This document shows positions 51,628-59,452 of a DNA stretch of 64,000 bases, in pieces; within the stretch, counting starts at the first letter, position 1; every line of letters begins with the position of its first letter. Under the pieces are notes generated by a model. It saw nothing but the letters and a program-made list of their open reading frames with translations. It had not been told where the DNA came from and ran no database searches. Position numbers and translations under genes: made by a program. This stretch comes from CAG-791 sp963655255 (GTDB lineage Bacteria; Bacillota; Clostridia; Lachnospirales; Lachnospiraceae), in assembly GCA_963655255.1 (NCBI GenBank), contig CAVKEB010000004.1, positions 62,001 through 126,000 on the forward strand, written 5' to 3'.

Positions 51628-52425
51628 ATGAAAGAAGAAAAACTGCTTTCCGGCGTGCCGGAGACCATGCTGCAGACAGTTTATGCCCGTGCCAAGGAGA
51701 GCAAAGGACGCGGCGCAATTCATGATCCGAAGGCAGAAGAAATCATTGAACGACTGGATTATGATTTTTCTCTTGCAGATAAAGATGCGGCAATGCACAG
51801 CGGAGTGATTGCCCGAACCATTCTGCTGGACAGGCTGGTGAAAAAGTGGCTGCTGGAGCATCCGGGCGCAGTGATCGTAAATATTGCCTGCGGCTTGGAT
51901 ACCCGCTGTTACCGCATGAGCGGGTATGCGCACTGGTATAACCTTGATCTGCCGGAAACCATTGCTGTCCGCCAGAAGGTTCTGCCGGAGGATGGCTTGA
52001 TTTCGCAGATCGCAATGTCGGCGATGGATGACTGGGGAACAGAAATCACCGAAAAAGAGACACCGACACTGGTGATCATCGAAGGCCTCACCATGTATCT
52101 GAACAAGCAGGATGTGCAGCGCATTTTTTCCGTGACTGCACGCCGGTTCCGAAACGTCACGGTTTTCGTCGAGACGATGAATCCCCTGATGGTAAAGCAT
52201 TTTAAGGAAAAATCCATTGATGCAAGCAGCGCCAGATTCTCCTGGGGCGTGAAGAATGGCACGGCGCTTTGTGCGCTGCTTCCGGACTTCCGGCTCGTCG
52301 GAGAACACTCCCTGACGGAGGGAATGGCGGAATTTGTTCCGATTTACCGATTGCTCGACAGGATTCCTGCGATCCGGAACATCTCCAATAAGATTATTGT
52401 GCTCGAAAAAAAGGTGGAGAGGTGA
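51628..52425 (+). CDS. Class I SAM-dependent methyltransferase (LCM/TcmP-like)
   Basis: The 265-residue enzyme resembles the leucine carboxyl methyltransferase family: VIVNIACGLDTRCYRM (SAM site), WYNLDLPETIAVRQ and TLVIIEGLTMYL. Bacterial members methylate varied small molecules. I start at MKEEKLLSGVPETML with GAGGGG upstream. It is 4 bp before the ATC-hydrolase-family gene, so the pair is coupled. Confidence 0.85.
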   Translation: MKEEKLLSGVPETMLQTVYARAKESKGRGAIHDPKAEEIIERLDYDFSLADKDAAMHSGVIARTILLDRLVKKWLLEHPGAVIVNIACGLDTRCYRMSGYAHWYNLDLPETIAVRQKVLPEDGLISQIAMSAMDDWGTEITEKETPTLVIIEGLTMYLNKQDVQRIFSVTARRFRNVTVFVETMNPLMVKHFKEKSIDASSARFSWGVKNGTALCALLPDFRLVGEHSLTEGMAEFVPIYRLLDRIPAIRNISNKIIVLEKKVER

Positions 52426-52429
52426 TGAC

Positions 52430-53059
52430 ATGAAGTATGCGGGAAAACCAAGCGGTCTGTGGCTTGTATTCGTCAAATCATTCCGGAAACATCTGATATC
52501 GGTATTCGGATACAGCGAAGACACAGCAAAATCCATCACGCGGCAGGCGAAGCGGGAATATAAAAAAATCATTGCAAAGCTGCCGGAGTTCGAGAAAACA
52601 GACCGCTTTCAGGCGAATATTATCGGCTGCGCCATGCTGGGGGCATTTATCCTTTCCATGCCGAAGCGCCCGGATGTAGAGCAATTGACGGAATACTATG
52701 CAAAAGCTATGATGACAAAGCCGATGAAGTGGTTTTGCAGGAAAAGCGGCAGTCATAAATTTACAGACAAGGACATTGCCGGGATGAAGGCAGCGGCTCT
52801 GCGGAGGGATGCCGACCGCAACCCGTATTCCTGGAATATGGATTTCCGGGAATACCCGGACGGCAGCGGATACGAGGCAACGTTCACACGCTGCGGCATT
52901 TGTGTCCTGATGAAGGAACTGGGACTCTATGACCTTACACCGGCCCTGTGCCATCTGGATTACACGATGAGTGAGGCCGGAGGAACAACGAAGTTCGTGC
53001 GGCAGTACACGCTTGCTTCCGGCGGCCCGTACTGCGACTGCGGATATAAGAAAGTTTGA
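52430..53059 (+). CDS. L-2-amino-thiazoline-4-carboxylic acid hydrolase-family protein
   Basis: The 209-residue protein has the features of the ATC-hydrolase family: FQANIIGCAMLGAFILSMPKRP, FTRCGICVLMKELGLYDLTPALCHLDYTMSEAGG and a terminal YCDCGYK. Three conserved cysteine spots and a CHLD motif are visible. ATC hydrolase opens a thiazoline ring on the way to cysteine in pseudomonads; clostridial homologues are of unproved function. It is downstream of the methyltransferase and before the NSS transporter. Confidence 0.75.
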   Translation: MKYAGKPSGLWLVFVKSFRKHLISVFGYSEDTAKSITRQAKREYKKIIAKLPEFEKTDRFQANIIGCAMLGAFILSMPKRPDVEQLTEYYAKAMMTKPMKWFCRKSGSHKFTDKDIAGMKAAALRRDADRNPYSWNMDFREYPDGSGYEATFTRCGICVLMKELGLYDLTPALCHLDYTMSEAGGTTKFVRQYTLASGGPYCDCGYKKV

Positions 53060-53075
53060 AGGAGTTTTGGAAATC

Positions 53076-54467
53076 ATGGAAAAGAAATCAAGCAGTTTCT
53101 CCGGACAAATCGGTTTTGTCCTTGCTGCCGCCGGAAGTGCGGTGGGTGTCGGCAACCTCTGGCGGTTCCCATACCTTGCCGCCAAAGATGGCGGCGGTTT
53201 ATTTTTGCTGGTGTATCTGGTGCTGGTGCTGACCTTCGGTTTCACCCTGCTCACCTCGGACATTGCCATTGGCCGCCGCACCAGACAGAGTGCCATCCGG
53301 GCCTACGAGGCCATGCGCCCCAAATGGAAGTTTCTCGGCATCCTGACCTTTCTGGTGCCCGTTCTGATTATGACTTATTATGCCGTCATCGGCGGCTGGA
53401 TTTCGAAATACGCAGTTGTCTACCTGACCGGTCAGGCCGCCGCAGCTGCAGAAGACGGCTATTTCACCAGTTTCATCACCTCGCCGGTGTCGCCTGTGGT
53501 GTTCGCACTGCTGTTCATGGGCGTGACGGCTTTCATTGTGTACAATGGCGTAGAGAACGGCATTGAGAGAGTCTCCCGCTGCATGATGCCCATTCTTCTG
53601 GTGCTGGTCGTCGTCATTGCCGGCTACTCGCTCACCTTGAAACATATGGATGTTTCCGGTCAGATGCGCACCGGTCTGGAGGGTCTTCTCTACTACCTGA
53701 CCCCGAACTTGGAAGGATTGACGGTCAGACGCTTTCTGCAGATTCTGCTGGATGCCATGAGCCAGCTGTTCTTCTCTCTCAGCGTGTCCATGGGCATTAT
53801 GATCACCTATGGTTCTTACGTCAAACCTGAGGTCAACCTGAACAAAGCGGTCAATCAGATCGAAATTTTTGATACCGCCGTGGCTCTGCTGGCCGGTGCC
53901 ATGATTATCCCCGCCGTGTATGTGTTCTCCGGCACCGATGGCATGGGCGCAGGCCCCAGCCTGATGTTCATCTCTCTGCCAAAGGTGTTTGCAGCCATGG
54001 GCAGGGCCGGTACCTTTGTCGGCATCCTGTTCTTCGTCACTGCCATCTTTGCCACCCTGACCTCCTGCATCTCGGTGCTGGAATCCATCACTGCCAACTG
54101 CATGGAAATCTTCCATACGAGCCGCAAGAAGACCGTGCTGGTACTCGCGGTCATCTATCTGGCCGCTTCTGCCATCATCGCACTGGGATACAGCATCTTC
54201 TATTTTGAAGTCAGTCTGCCCAACGGTTCGGTGGGTCAGTTGCTGGACATCATGGACTACATCAGCAACAGCGTAATGATGCCGTTTATCGCCCTGCTGT
54301 CCACCATCCTGATCGGCTGGGTCATGACGCCGGACTACGTCATTGACGAAATGCAGCGCAACGGCGAGACGTTTCGCCGCAAAAAGCTCTACCGCGTGAT
54401 GATCCGCTACGTTGCCCCGGTGATGATGCTGATACTGTTCCTGCAGTCCACAGGCATTCTGGCTTAA
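53076..54467 (+). CDS. Sodium-dependent transporter (NSS/SNF family)
   Basis: The 463-residue protein has about twelve helices and the NSS start GQIGFVLAAAGSAVGVGNLWRFPYLAAKDGGGLFLLVYLV. It has MTYYAVIGGWISKYA and FFSLSVSMGIMITYGSYVK, the Na-binding and unwound-helix regions. NSS proteins import amino acids or related compounds with sodium. It is the last gene of the plus-strand trio, and uptake of a substrate for the other two is only a guess. Codon use looks richer in CTG and GCC than the two genes before it. Confidence 0.93.
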   Translation: MEKKSSSFSGQIGFVLAAAGSAVGVGNLWRFPYLAAKDGGGLFLLVYLVLVLTFGFTLLTSDIAIGRRTRQSAIRAYEAMRPKWKFLGILTFLVPVLIMTYYAVIGGWISKYAVVYLTGQAAAAAEDGYFTSFITSPVSPVVFALLFMGVTAFIVYNGVENGIERVSRCMMPILLVLVVVIAGYSLTLKHMDVSGQMRTGLEGLLYYLTPNLEGLTVRRFLQILLDAMSQLFFSLSVSMGIMITYGSYVKPEVNLNKAVNQIEIFDTAVALLAGAMIIPAVYVFSGTDGMGAGPSLMFISLPKVFAAMGRAGTFVGILFFVTAIFATLTSCISVLESITANCMEIFHTSRKKTVLVLAVIYLAASAIIALGYSIFYFEVSLPNGSVGQLLDIMDYISNSVMMPFIALLSTILIGWVMTPDYVIDEMQRNGETFRRKKLYRVMIRYVAPVMMLILFLQSTGILA

Positions 54468-54523
54468 ACCGCCCCAAAAGACGCAAAACCGTTCCCCGAT
54501 GAACAGAAAAAAGGGAACAGAAA

Positions 54524-54565
54524 ACAGGTCCCGGGAAGTTCGAATTCCCGGGGCCTGTCATTTTT
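54524..54565 (+). terminator. Intrinsic terminator between convergent NSS and cytX genes
   Basis: Arms ACAGGTCCCGGGAA and TTCCCGGGGCCTGT (one mismatch) flank a 7-nt loop (GTTCGAA) at 54524-54558, followed by CATTTTT. It is 57 bp after the transporter stop. Confidence 0.88.
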
Positions 54566-54616
54566 CATACGGTATTCATCTTGTTGTTACATCGGCATTC
54601 TTCGTGATTGCCAGAT

Positions 54617-55792
54617 TCACTCCCGGCGCTTTCCTGTCCCCGGCGCAAGCTTTCCCGCCGCGATGCAGATCAGACTGGTGATGATCATGTCGGGAAGAGT
54701 GTTACCGACATGAAGGTCCACACCCATCAGGAAACGGTAGAGAGCAAAGCCGATCACCCAGATCACCGTGTTCCGCACATTCAGGCCTTCGCTCTCATGA
54801 TCCTGCTTCAGAACGAAGAAATCCGCAATCTGAATGGCGATCATGGGCGCAAAGACGGAGCCGATCAGATACAGGAAGTCGGTAATGTCGTCCATGTTGA
54901 AGAGAACCGCACCGATGGTACCGATGATGGTAACCGCCATGGCGACCTGTTTTCCGTGTCCTTTCAGCTTTTCTGCAAGAGATTCCGCGGAAATTCCCGC
55001 CGACCAGGCATCCAGGAAGGTCGTCGTAACCGTCGAGAGAATCAGGATCAGAAGTGCCGCGATTCCAAGGCCTGCCTTGACCATGAGTGCCGCAATGTCG
55101 GACTCTCCGGTGACAATCGCGGCGCCCATTCCGATGATATACATCCATATCGAAATAAGGCCGTAGACGACAACACTGACAAGCGTTGCCTGCCCGGGTT
55201 TGTCCGCCTCTCTGGTGTAATCGCTGATCAGAGGAAGCCAGGACAGCGGCATGGCCACCGCAAGCTCCACCGCCGCTCCGAACGACATGGCATCGCCCGC
55301 AGCGCTTCCCGAAGTCACGCCTCCGCGGAAAATGATGAAGCACAGCACAATGGTAAGAATGAAAAGCGCCGTCATCGAAATCTTGTTGACAATGCCGAGA
55401 TTGGTAATCCCGATGGCGATCCACAGAAGGATCAGTGCGCCGATGACAATCGCCCACACCCAGCTGCCGATGCCGAAGATTTCATTCGTCGCCTGTGCTC
55501 CGTCATAGATCATAATGGCGGTCCAGCCGACCAGCTGCAGGACATTCAGCAGGGCAAAGAAAACACATCCCTTTCTGCCGAAGCTCATCTTCGTTGTTTC
55601 CATGGAGCTCTTCCGGGTGCGTCCGCCGATCAGCCCCGCAAAATACATCATGGCGCATCCGATGAGATGCCCCAGAAGAATCGCCGCAAGGCCTTTTCCG
55701 AAGCCGAGCGGTGCAAAATAGGTTCCTGTCAGAATTTCGGCAATGGATACACCGGCGCCGAACCAGACAAGTGCGGATTGAAATGATGTCAT
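54617..55792 (-). CDS. cytX: CytX-like hydroxymethylpyrimidine transporter (NCS1 family)
   Basis: The 391-residue protein starts MTSFQSALVWFGAGVSIAEILTGTYFAPLG. It has about twelve helices and the CytX features AMPLSWLPLISDYTR and VTTTFLDAWSAGIS. CytX imports the pyrimidine (HMP) precursor for thiamine salvage. The start overlaps the thiD stop (ATGA). It is the last gene of the thi operon. Confidence 0.92.
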   Translation of the reverse strand: MTSFQSALVWFGAGVSIAEILTGTYFAPLGFGKGLAAILLGHLIGCAMMYFAGLIGGRTRKSSMETTKMSFGRKGCVFFALLNVLQLVGWTAIMIYDGAQATNEIFGIGSWVWAIVIGALILLWIAIGITNLGIVNKISMTALFILTIVLCFIIFRGGVTSGSAAGDAMSFGAAVELAVAMPLSWLPLISDYTREADKPGQATLVSVVVYGLISIWMYIIGMGAAIVTGESDIAALMVKAGLGIAALLILILSTVTTTFLDAWSAGISAESLAEKLKGHGKQVAMAVTIIGTIGAVLFNMDDITDFLYLIGSVFAPMIAIQIADFFVLKQDHESEGLNVRNTVIWVIGFALYRFLMGVDLHVGNTLPDMIITSLICIAAGKLAPGTGKRRE

Positions 55793-56595
55793 TTGGCCTC
55801 CTCCATGAATTTTCCCTCAAATGCAAATGCGTGGTTCATCGGCCCGCTTCCATGACCGAGATCCAGCATCGCCCCGAGTGCTCCGGAAATGTAATCCTTG
55901 GCCCGGAGGACAGAGGTATCCAGATCAAATCCCTTGGCAAGATTGGCCGCAATGGCACTCGAAAGGGTGCAGCCTGTTCCGTGCGTGTTGGGATTGTCGA
56001 TTCTCCTGCCCTCGAACCACCGGTAACTTCCGTTCCGATAGAGAAGGTCGTTGGCATCATTGAGACTGTGACCGCCCTTGCACAGAACCGCGCAGTGATA
56101 GCTCTCGCTGATCCTTTCCGCAGCGGCGATCATATCTTCGTTTCTGGTTACTTTCATTCCGGAGAGAACTTCGGTTTCCGGAATGTTGGGCGTCAGGATC
56201 GTTGCGATCGGCAGAAGCTCTGCTTTTAACGCTTCGACCGCATCTTCACTGATCAGCCTCGCTCCGCTCGTGGCCACCATCACAGGATCCACCACGATAT
56301 CGTTCGGACGATAGAACTTCAGCTTCTCCGCGATAACATGGATCAGAGAACTCTCCGATACCATACCGATCTTGACCGCATCCGGGAAGATATCCGTGAA
56401 TACTTCGTCCAGCTCCTCCGAGAGAAACTCCGGAGTCGCGTCCATAATTGCAGTAACGCCGGTTGTATTCTGCGCAGTCATGGCGGTGATGGCGCTCATG
56501 GCGAAAACGCCGTTTGCCATCATCGTCTTGATATCTGCCTGAATGCCGGCGCCTCCGCTGGAATCGCTTCCAGCGATTGTTAATGCTGTTCTCAT
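55789..56595 (-). CDS. thiD: Phosphomethylpyrimidine kinase ThiD
   Basis: The 268-residue kinase phosphorylates HMP and HMP-P. It has TIAGSDSSGGAGIQADIKT (substrate site), KIGMVSES, VVDPVMVATSGA and the active-site NTHGTGCTLSSAIAA. Length is typical. A longer frame adds 37 residues encoded by element H. The ATG (MRTALTIAGSDS) has GGGAGGTATAAAC from element H as ribosome site. It overlaps cytX. Confidence 0.95.
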   Translation of the reverse strand: MRTALTIAGSDSSGGAGIQADIKTMMANGVFAMSAITAMTAQNTTGVTAIMDATPEFLSEELDEVFTDIFPDAVKIGMVSESSLIHVIAEKLKFYRPNDIVVDPVMVATSGARLISEDAVEALKAELLPIATILTPNIPETEVLSGMKVTRNEDMIAAAERISESYHCAVLCKGGHSLNDANDLLYRNGSYRWFEGRRIDNPNTHGTGCTLSSAIAANLAKGFDLDTSVLRAKDYISGALGAMLDLGHGSGPMNHAFAFEGKFMEEAK

Positions 56596-56713
56596 GTTTA
56601 TACCTCCCTGAGGCAAAATCCGCGAAGGCGGTTTTGCCGAATGTGGCAGCCGGTGCGACAGCACCGATGCTGCTGTTTGAAAGTGACATATCAATGTCAC
56701 TTTCAAACTTACC
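56596..56713 (-). repeat. Modular hairpin element, copy H (5' leader of thiD)
   Basis: This is the simple form. Shine-Dalgarno hairpin CCTC-AGG-GAGG on the minus strand. Core hairpin 56612-56638, arms GGCAAAA/TTTTGCC, loop with CGCGAAGGCG. GCAGC...GCTGC around CGGTGC-GACA-GCACCG. Palindrome 56675-56708 (arms GTTTGAAAGTGACA/TGTCACTTTCAAAC). On the minus strand AAGGAGG stands just before the palindrome, followed by a TTG that opens a frame through the element into thiD. Confidence 0.9.
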
Positions 56714-56940
56714 TCCTTATGAGAAACGTCCCGGCTGTCTTTTGTTTTTCAATCCGGCAGTCCCTGCGGCTTCGGATCTCATCCGGAAGCCGCCGCCTCC
56801 GTCGACAGGCGGGCATTAATTTTATATCCCGGCAGAAGGTGGTGCCCCCGGTCTGCCGGTGCATGCACATGTTCGGAAAATTCCTGCCCGCCCGCGTCCG
56901 ATGCGGGCAGTCCGGTCATTTCCGGCCCTGTGTCGAAGCC
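56714..56940 (-). other. Gap between thiW and element H
   Basis: This gene-free stretch holds two GC-rich hairpins: CTGCCCGC/GCGGGCAG (near 56894-56921) just after the thiW stop, followed on the minus strand by a weak GAATTTT tail, and GCGGCTTC/GAAGCCGC near 56768-56795. The first could be a leaky terminator. There is no TPP riboswitch here. So thiD-cytX may be read through from thiM or have a second promoter that I cannot locate. Confidence 0.4.
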
Positions 56941-57450
56941 TTATTCTGCCAGAAGGTCACGCATATGCTTCAGCGCGTGGGTTCTGGCAAGGATCGCAAT
57001 CAGAACGGCGGCAATGATGGTGCCTCCGACCGTGCTGACCAGGAAAGGAAGAACATAGGTAAAAACTGCCGCATCCTTTCCCATGAAGTTCACAGCGATG
57101 GGGTAAGCAAGGATTCCTCCGAGGACGCCCGTGCCGAGAACTTCAGCAAGGTATGTCGGCAGGTACCGCTTCGTTTTCGCGAATACAAGACCGCAGCAGA
57201 GTGCTCCGACCATGCTGCCCGGAAAGGCCAGAAGTGTCCCGGTTCCCATCATGTTGCGGATCAGGGAAGCGATAAAGGCGATTCCCACGCCCCACCAGGG
57301 TCCCAGAAGAACGGCTGCCAGTACATTGACCATGTGCTGGATGGGGAAGCACTTGCTCGCTCCGACCGGAATGTAGAAGCCGGACAAAATAATGATCAGC
57401 GCGATCAGCATGCCGGATGTTACCAGTTTCTTCAGTGTTTCATGCTTCAT
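56941..57450 (-). CDS. thiW: ThiW thiazole/thiamine-precursor membrane protein
   Basis: The 169-residue protein has about five membrane helices and the ThiW features FYIPVGASKCFPIQHMVNVLAAVLLGPWWGV and RNMMGTGTLLAFPGSMVGALCCGL. ThiW is thought to be a substrate-binding component for uptake of thiazole (HET). It lies 54 bp after thiE and before the element-H gap. Confidence rests on these motifs and on the operon. Confidence 0.92.
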   Translation of the reverse strand: MKHETLKKLVTSGMLIALIIILSGFYIPVGASKCFPIQHMVNVLAAVLLGPWWGVGIAFIASLIRNMMGTGTLLAFPGSMVGALCCGLVFAKTKRYLPTYLAEVLGTGVLGGILAYPIAVNFMGKDAAVFTYVLPFLVSTVGGTIIAAVLIAILARTHALKHMRDLLAE

Positions 57451-57504
57451 GATTCAAAATCCTCCATTTTCCTGACCGGTTTATGGAAATTCTGCGGTGC
57501 GGGA

Positions 57505-58161
57505 TCAGGTATCCGCATCCGCATGACTGAAAAGCCGGCCGCTTTCCTCGAAAAGATGGCGGCAGGATGCTCCGATATTCCCGGAAGCAAAGATTCCGGA
57601 GATCACTGCCACGCCGGAAAGACCGGACCCTTCAAGCAGATGAATGTTGTCCTCTGTGATGCCGCCGATTGCGCACACCGGAATGTGTACCGAGGACGTG
57701 ATTTTTTTATATTCGCCGCGGTCAATCGGTCTGGCGTCCTTCTTGGTCGCCGATCCGAAGGCCGCTCCGCTGCCCAGATAATCTGCGCCGTCCTTTTCTG
57801 CCTGAACGGCTTCCTCCACGTTGTGCGCGGTGGCCCCGATGATTTTCGACGGGCCGAGAATTTCTCTCGCCCGCTGCACGGCCATGTCGCTCTGTCCGAC
57901 GTGCACGCCGTCGGCATCCGCCCGGGCGCAGACCTCCACATTGTCATCAATCAGAAGCGGCACATGATATCTGTGACAGAGATCCTTCATGCGGAGAGCC
58001 TCCTGCAGCAGCTCTTCGGAATCCATATTTTTCTCCCGAAGCTGCACCAGCGTAACGCCTCCCTGCAGTGCCTCTTCCACGACCTCTTCCAGCGTTCTGC
58101 CGTTTAACCATGTCCTGTCTGTCACGGCGTACAGCCGCAGCAGTGATCTGTCTGTTTTCAT
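57505..58161 (-). CDS. thiE: Thiamine-phosphate synthase ThiE
   Basis: The 218-residue TIM-barrel enzyme joins HMP-PP and HET-P. It has YAVTDRTWL, GVTLVQLREKN (phosphate and Mg site), VPLLIDDNVEVC, DGVHVGQSD, YLGSGAAFGSATKKD and VCAIGGI. Length is typical. The ribosome site GCGAGGTATAAG comes from the decayed element I. It lies between thiM and thiW. Confidence 0.95.
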   Translation of the reverse strand: MKTDRSLLRLYAVTDRTWLNGRTLEEVVEEALQGGVTLVQLREKNMDSEELLQEALRMKDLCHRYHVPLLIDDNVEVCARADADGVHVGQSDMAVQRAREILGPSKIIGATAHNVEEAVQAEKDGADYLGSGAAFGSATKKDARPIDRGEYKKITSSVHIPVCAIGGITEDNIHLLEGSGLSGVAVISGIFASGNIGASCRHLFEESGRLFSHADADT

Positions 58162-58195
58162 TGATTCTTATACCTCGCTGAAGCAAAATCCATGC
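58162..58195 (-). repeat. Remnant of the modular element, copy I (5' of thiE)
   Basis: Only the gene-proximal end remains: CCTCGCTGAAG and GCAAAATCC on the plus strand, then the sequence diverges. The Shine-Dalgarno GAGGTATAA is kept. The hairpin pairing is broken (CTTC against GAGG). The rest of the gap up to 58287 shows nothing recognisable. Confidence 0.6.
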
Positions 58196-58287
58196 CACAC
58201 ATTCATCCGAAAATTGATTGTGCCGTGGTTCTGTGAAACATATGCCGGAAATGCCGACTGACCGCGGAAGCTTCCCGGCAGCAACTC

Positions 58288-59088
58288 TCACATCCGGCTG
58301 ATCCGATCGATCAGGTACGTCCGGAAAGTGGCCGTCCCGATATGACCGGACGAACGCATCTCTTTCTCCGCATCCTCGGCACCCTGTCCGTAGGCTGCAA
58401 GCGTCTCGTGAACGATCCGGACCCGCCGGCCGGCATCCCGCGGATTCCCCGCAAGGCTGGCGGCGAGAAGTCCTGACAGCATGCAGCCGGCTCCTGTAAT
58501 GCTCTTTAACAGCGGCGTTCCGGTGCGGCTGATCCGGATCTCTTCCCCGCTGACCGCGTAGTCCGTTTCTCCGGTCACGGCGAGCACGGTGCCGAAGCGC
58601 CCTGCGAGCTCCTGCAATGCGGCCGTTTTCAGCTCCACTCCCGCCGCCTCCACTCCCTGCGACGCAAAGGCCATGCCCTGCAGGGCGGCTGCCTCCGACA
58701 TGTTGGCGCGGATGGTCGTCATGTGCACTTCCGACAGAAGTTTTCTCAGGAAGTCCCGGCGATAGGCCGATGCCCCGGCGCCGACCGGGTCCAGCACGAC
58801 CGGGATTCCCAGCTCATTTGCCTTCCTCCCGGCAAGAATCATCGCGTTCAGCCGGTTGTCTTCCGGCATGCCGGTGTTGAGAAGAAGAGCATCGGAAATC
58901 GATACGATCTCCTCCACCTCCTTTTCATTGTCCGCGCAGACCGCAGCCGCGCCGGAGGCCAGAATCATGTTCACAACGTCATTGATTGTCACGGCATTGG
59001 TGATGGCATGAACCAGCGGGTGTTTTCTCCTGATATTCTCAAAGACAGAAACCGGTTGACCGGATTCTTCAACGTCACGAACGGGCAT
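58288..59088 (-). CDS. thiM: Hydroxyethylthiazole kinase ThiM
   Basis: The 266-residue kinase phosphorylates thiazole for salvage. It has HAITNAVTINDVVNMILASGA, LDPVGAGASAYR, IRANMSEAAAL and SITGAGCMLSGLLAA with the active-site Cys. The ATG (MPVRDVEESGQ) has GGGAGG upstream within a hairpin. It is the first gene after the TPP riboswitch. Confidence 0.95.
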   Translation of the reverse strand: MPVRDVEESGQPVSVFENIRRKHPLVHAITNAVTINDVVNMILASGAAAVCADNEKEVEEIVSISDALLLNTGMPEDNRLNAMILAGRKANELGIPVVLDPVGAGASAYRRDFLRKLLSEVHMTTIRANMSEAAALQGMAFASQGVEAAGVELKTAALQELAGRFGTVLAVTGETDYAVSGEEIRISRTGTPLLKSITGAGCMLSGLLAASLAGNPRDAGRRVRIVHETLAAYGQGAEDAEKEMRSSGHIGTATFRTYLIDRISRM

Positions 59089-59118
59089 AAAAAAACCTCC
59101 CATTGTCAAAATGGGGGG
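59089..59118 (-). promoter_or_regulatory. Shine-Dalgarno-sequestering hairpin / terminator-like stem before thiM
   Basis: On the minus strand CCCCCCATT (59110-59118) can pair with AATGGGAGG (59096-59104) around the loop TTGAC, hiding GGGAGG. It is followed by seven Ts and then the thiM ATG. It can act as an intrinsic terminator, as a ribosome-site lock, or both, under riboswitch control. Confidence 0.75.
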
Positions 59119-59251
59119 CACAAATCCAGACTGCTTTCATAAGGATTTCCGGACACAGCCAATCCGAAGCCGCACGGCGGCAGGAAATCTCACCGGGCTG
59201 CCCGCCCGCATTCTTCCTGAAAGGATCATTGTGTTCTTAATATAATGAAAG

Positions 59252-59360
59252 TTCTGCTTCCTTACGCCGGCATTACCCGGGTCAAGTTTTAAGGGTCCGG
59301 AAACGCGGCCTGCTCTCTGGCAGTCCGGCCTCCGGTCTCAGCATATGCGCCCCTAGCGTT
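59252..59360 (-). promoter_or_regulatory. TPP riboswitch (THI box)
   Basis: On the minus strand the sequence carries GCTAGGGGCGC, then CTGAGA, and then GACCCGGGTAATGCCGGCG followed by TAAGGAAG. These are the conserved parts of the TPP aptamer in order. The helix 3 arms (GGAGGCCGGACTGCCAG region) vary as usual. It lies about 165 nt upstream of thiM, with the hairpin at 59096-59118 as expression platform. It should switch thiM-thiE-thiW and probably thiD-cytX off when TPP is high. Confidence 0.93.
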
Positions 59361-59452
59361 TTATGAAATTTGATCGTAATTGCTCAGAACATTCCGAATT
59401 TGCTTACGAAAATCCCCGATGCCGCTGAACAATGATTCAAAACAGTTAAAGA

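Noticed and set aside
59252..59360. A second riboswitch before thiD
   Set aside because: The 56714-56940 gap was read for the CTGAGA and GTAATGCC(A/G)GCG motifs of the TPP aptamer, and neither is there.
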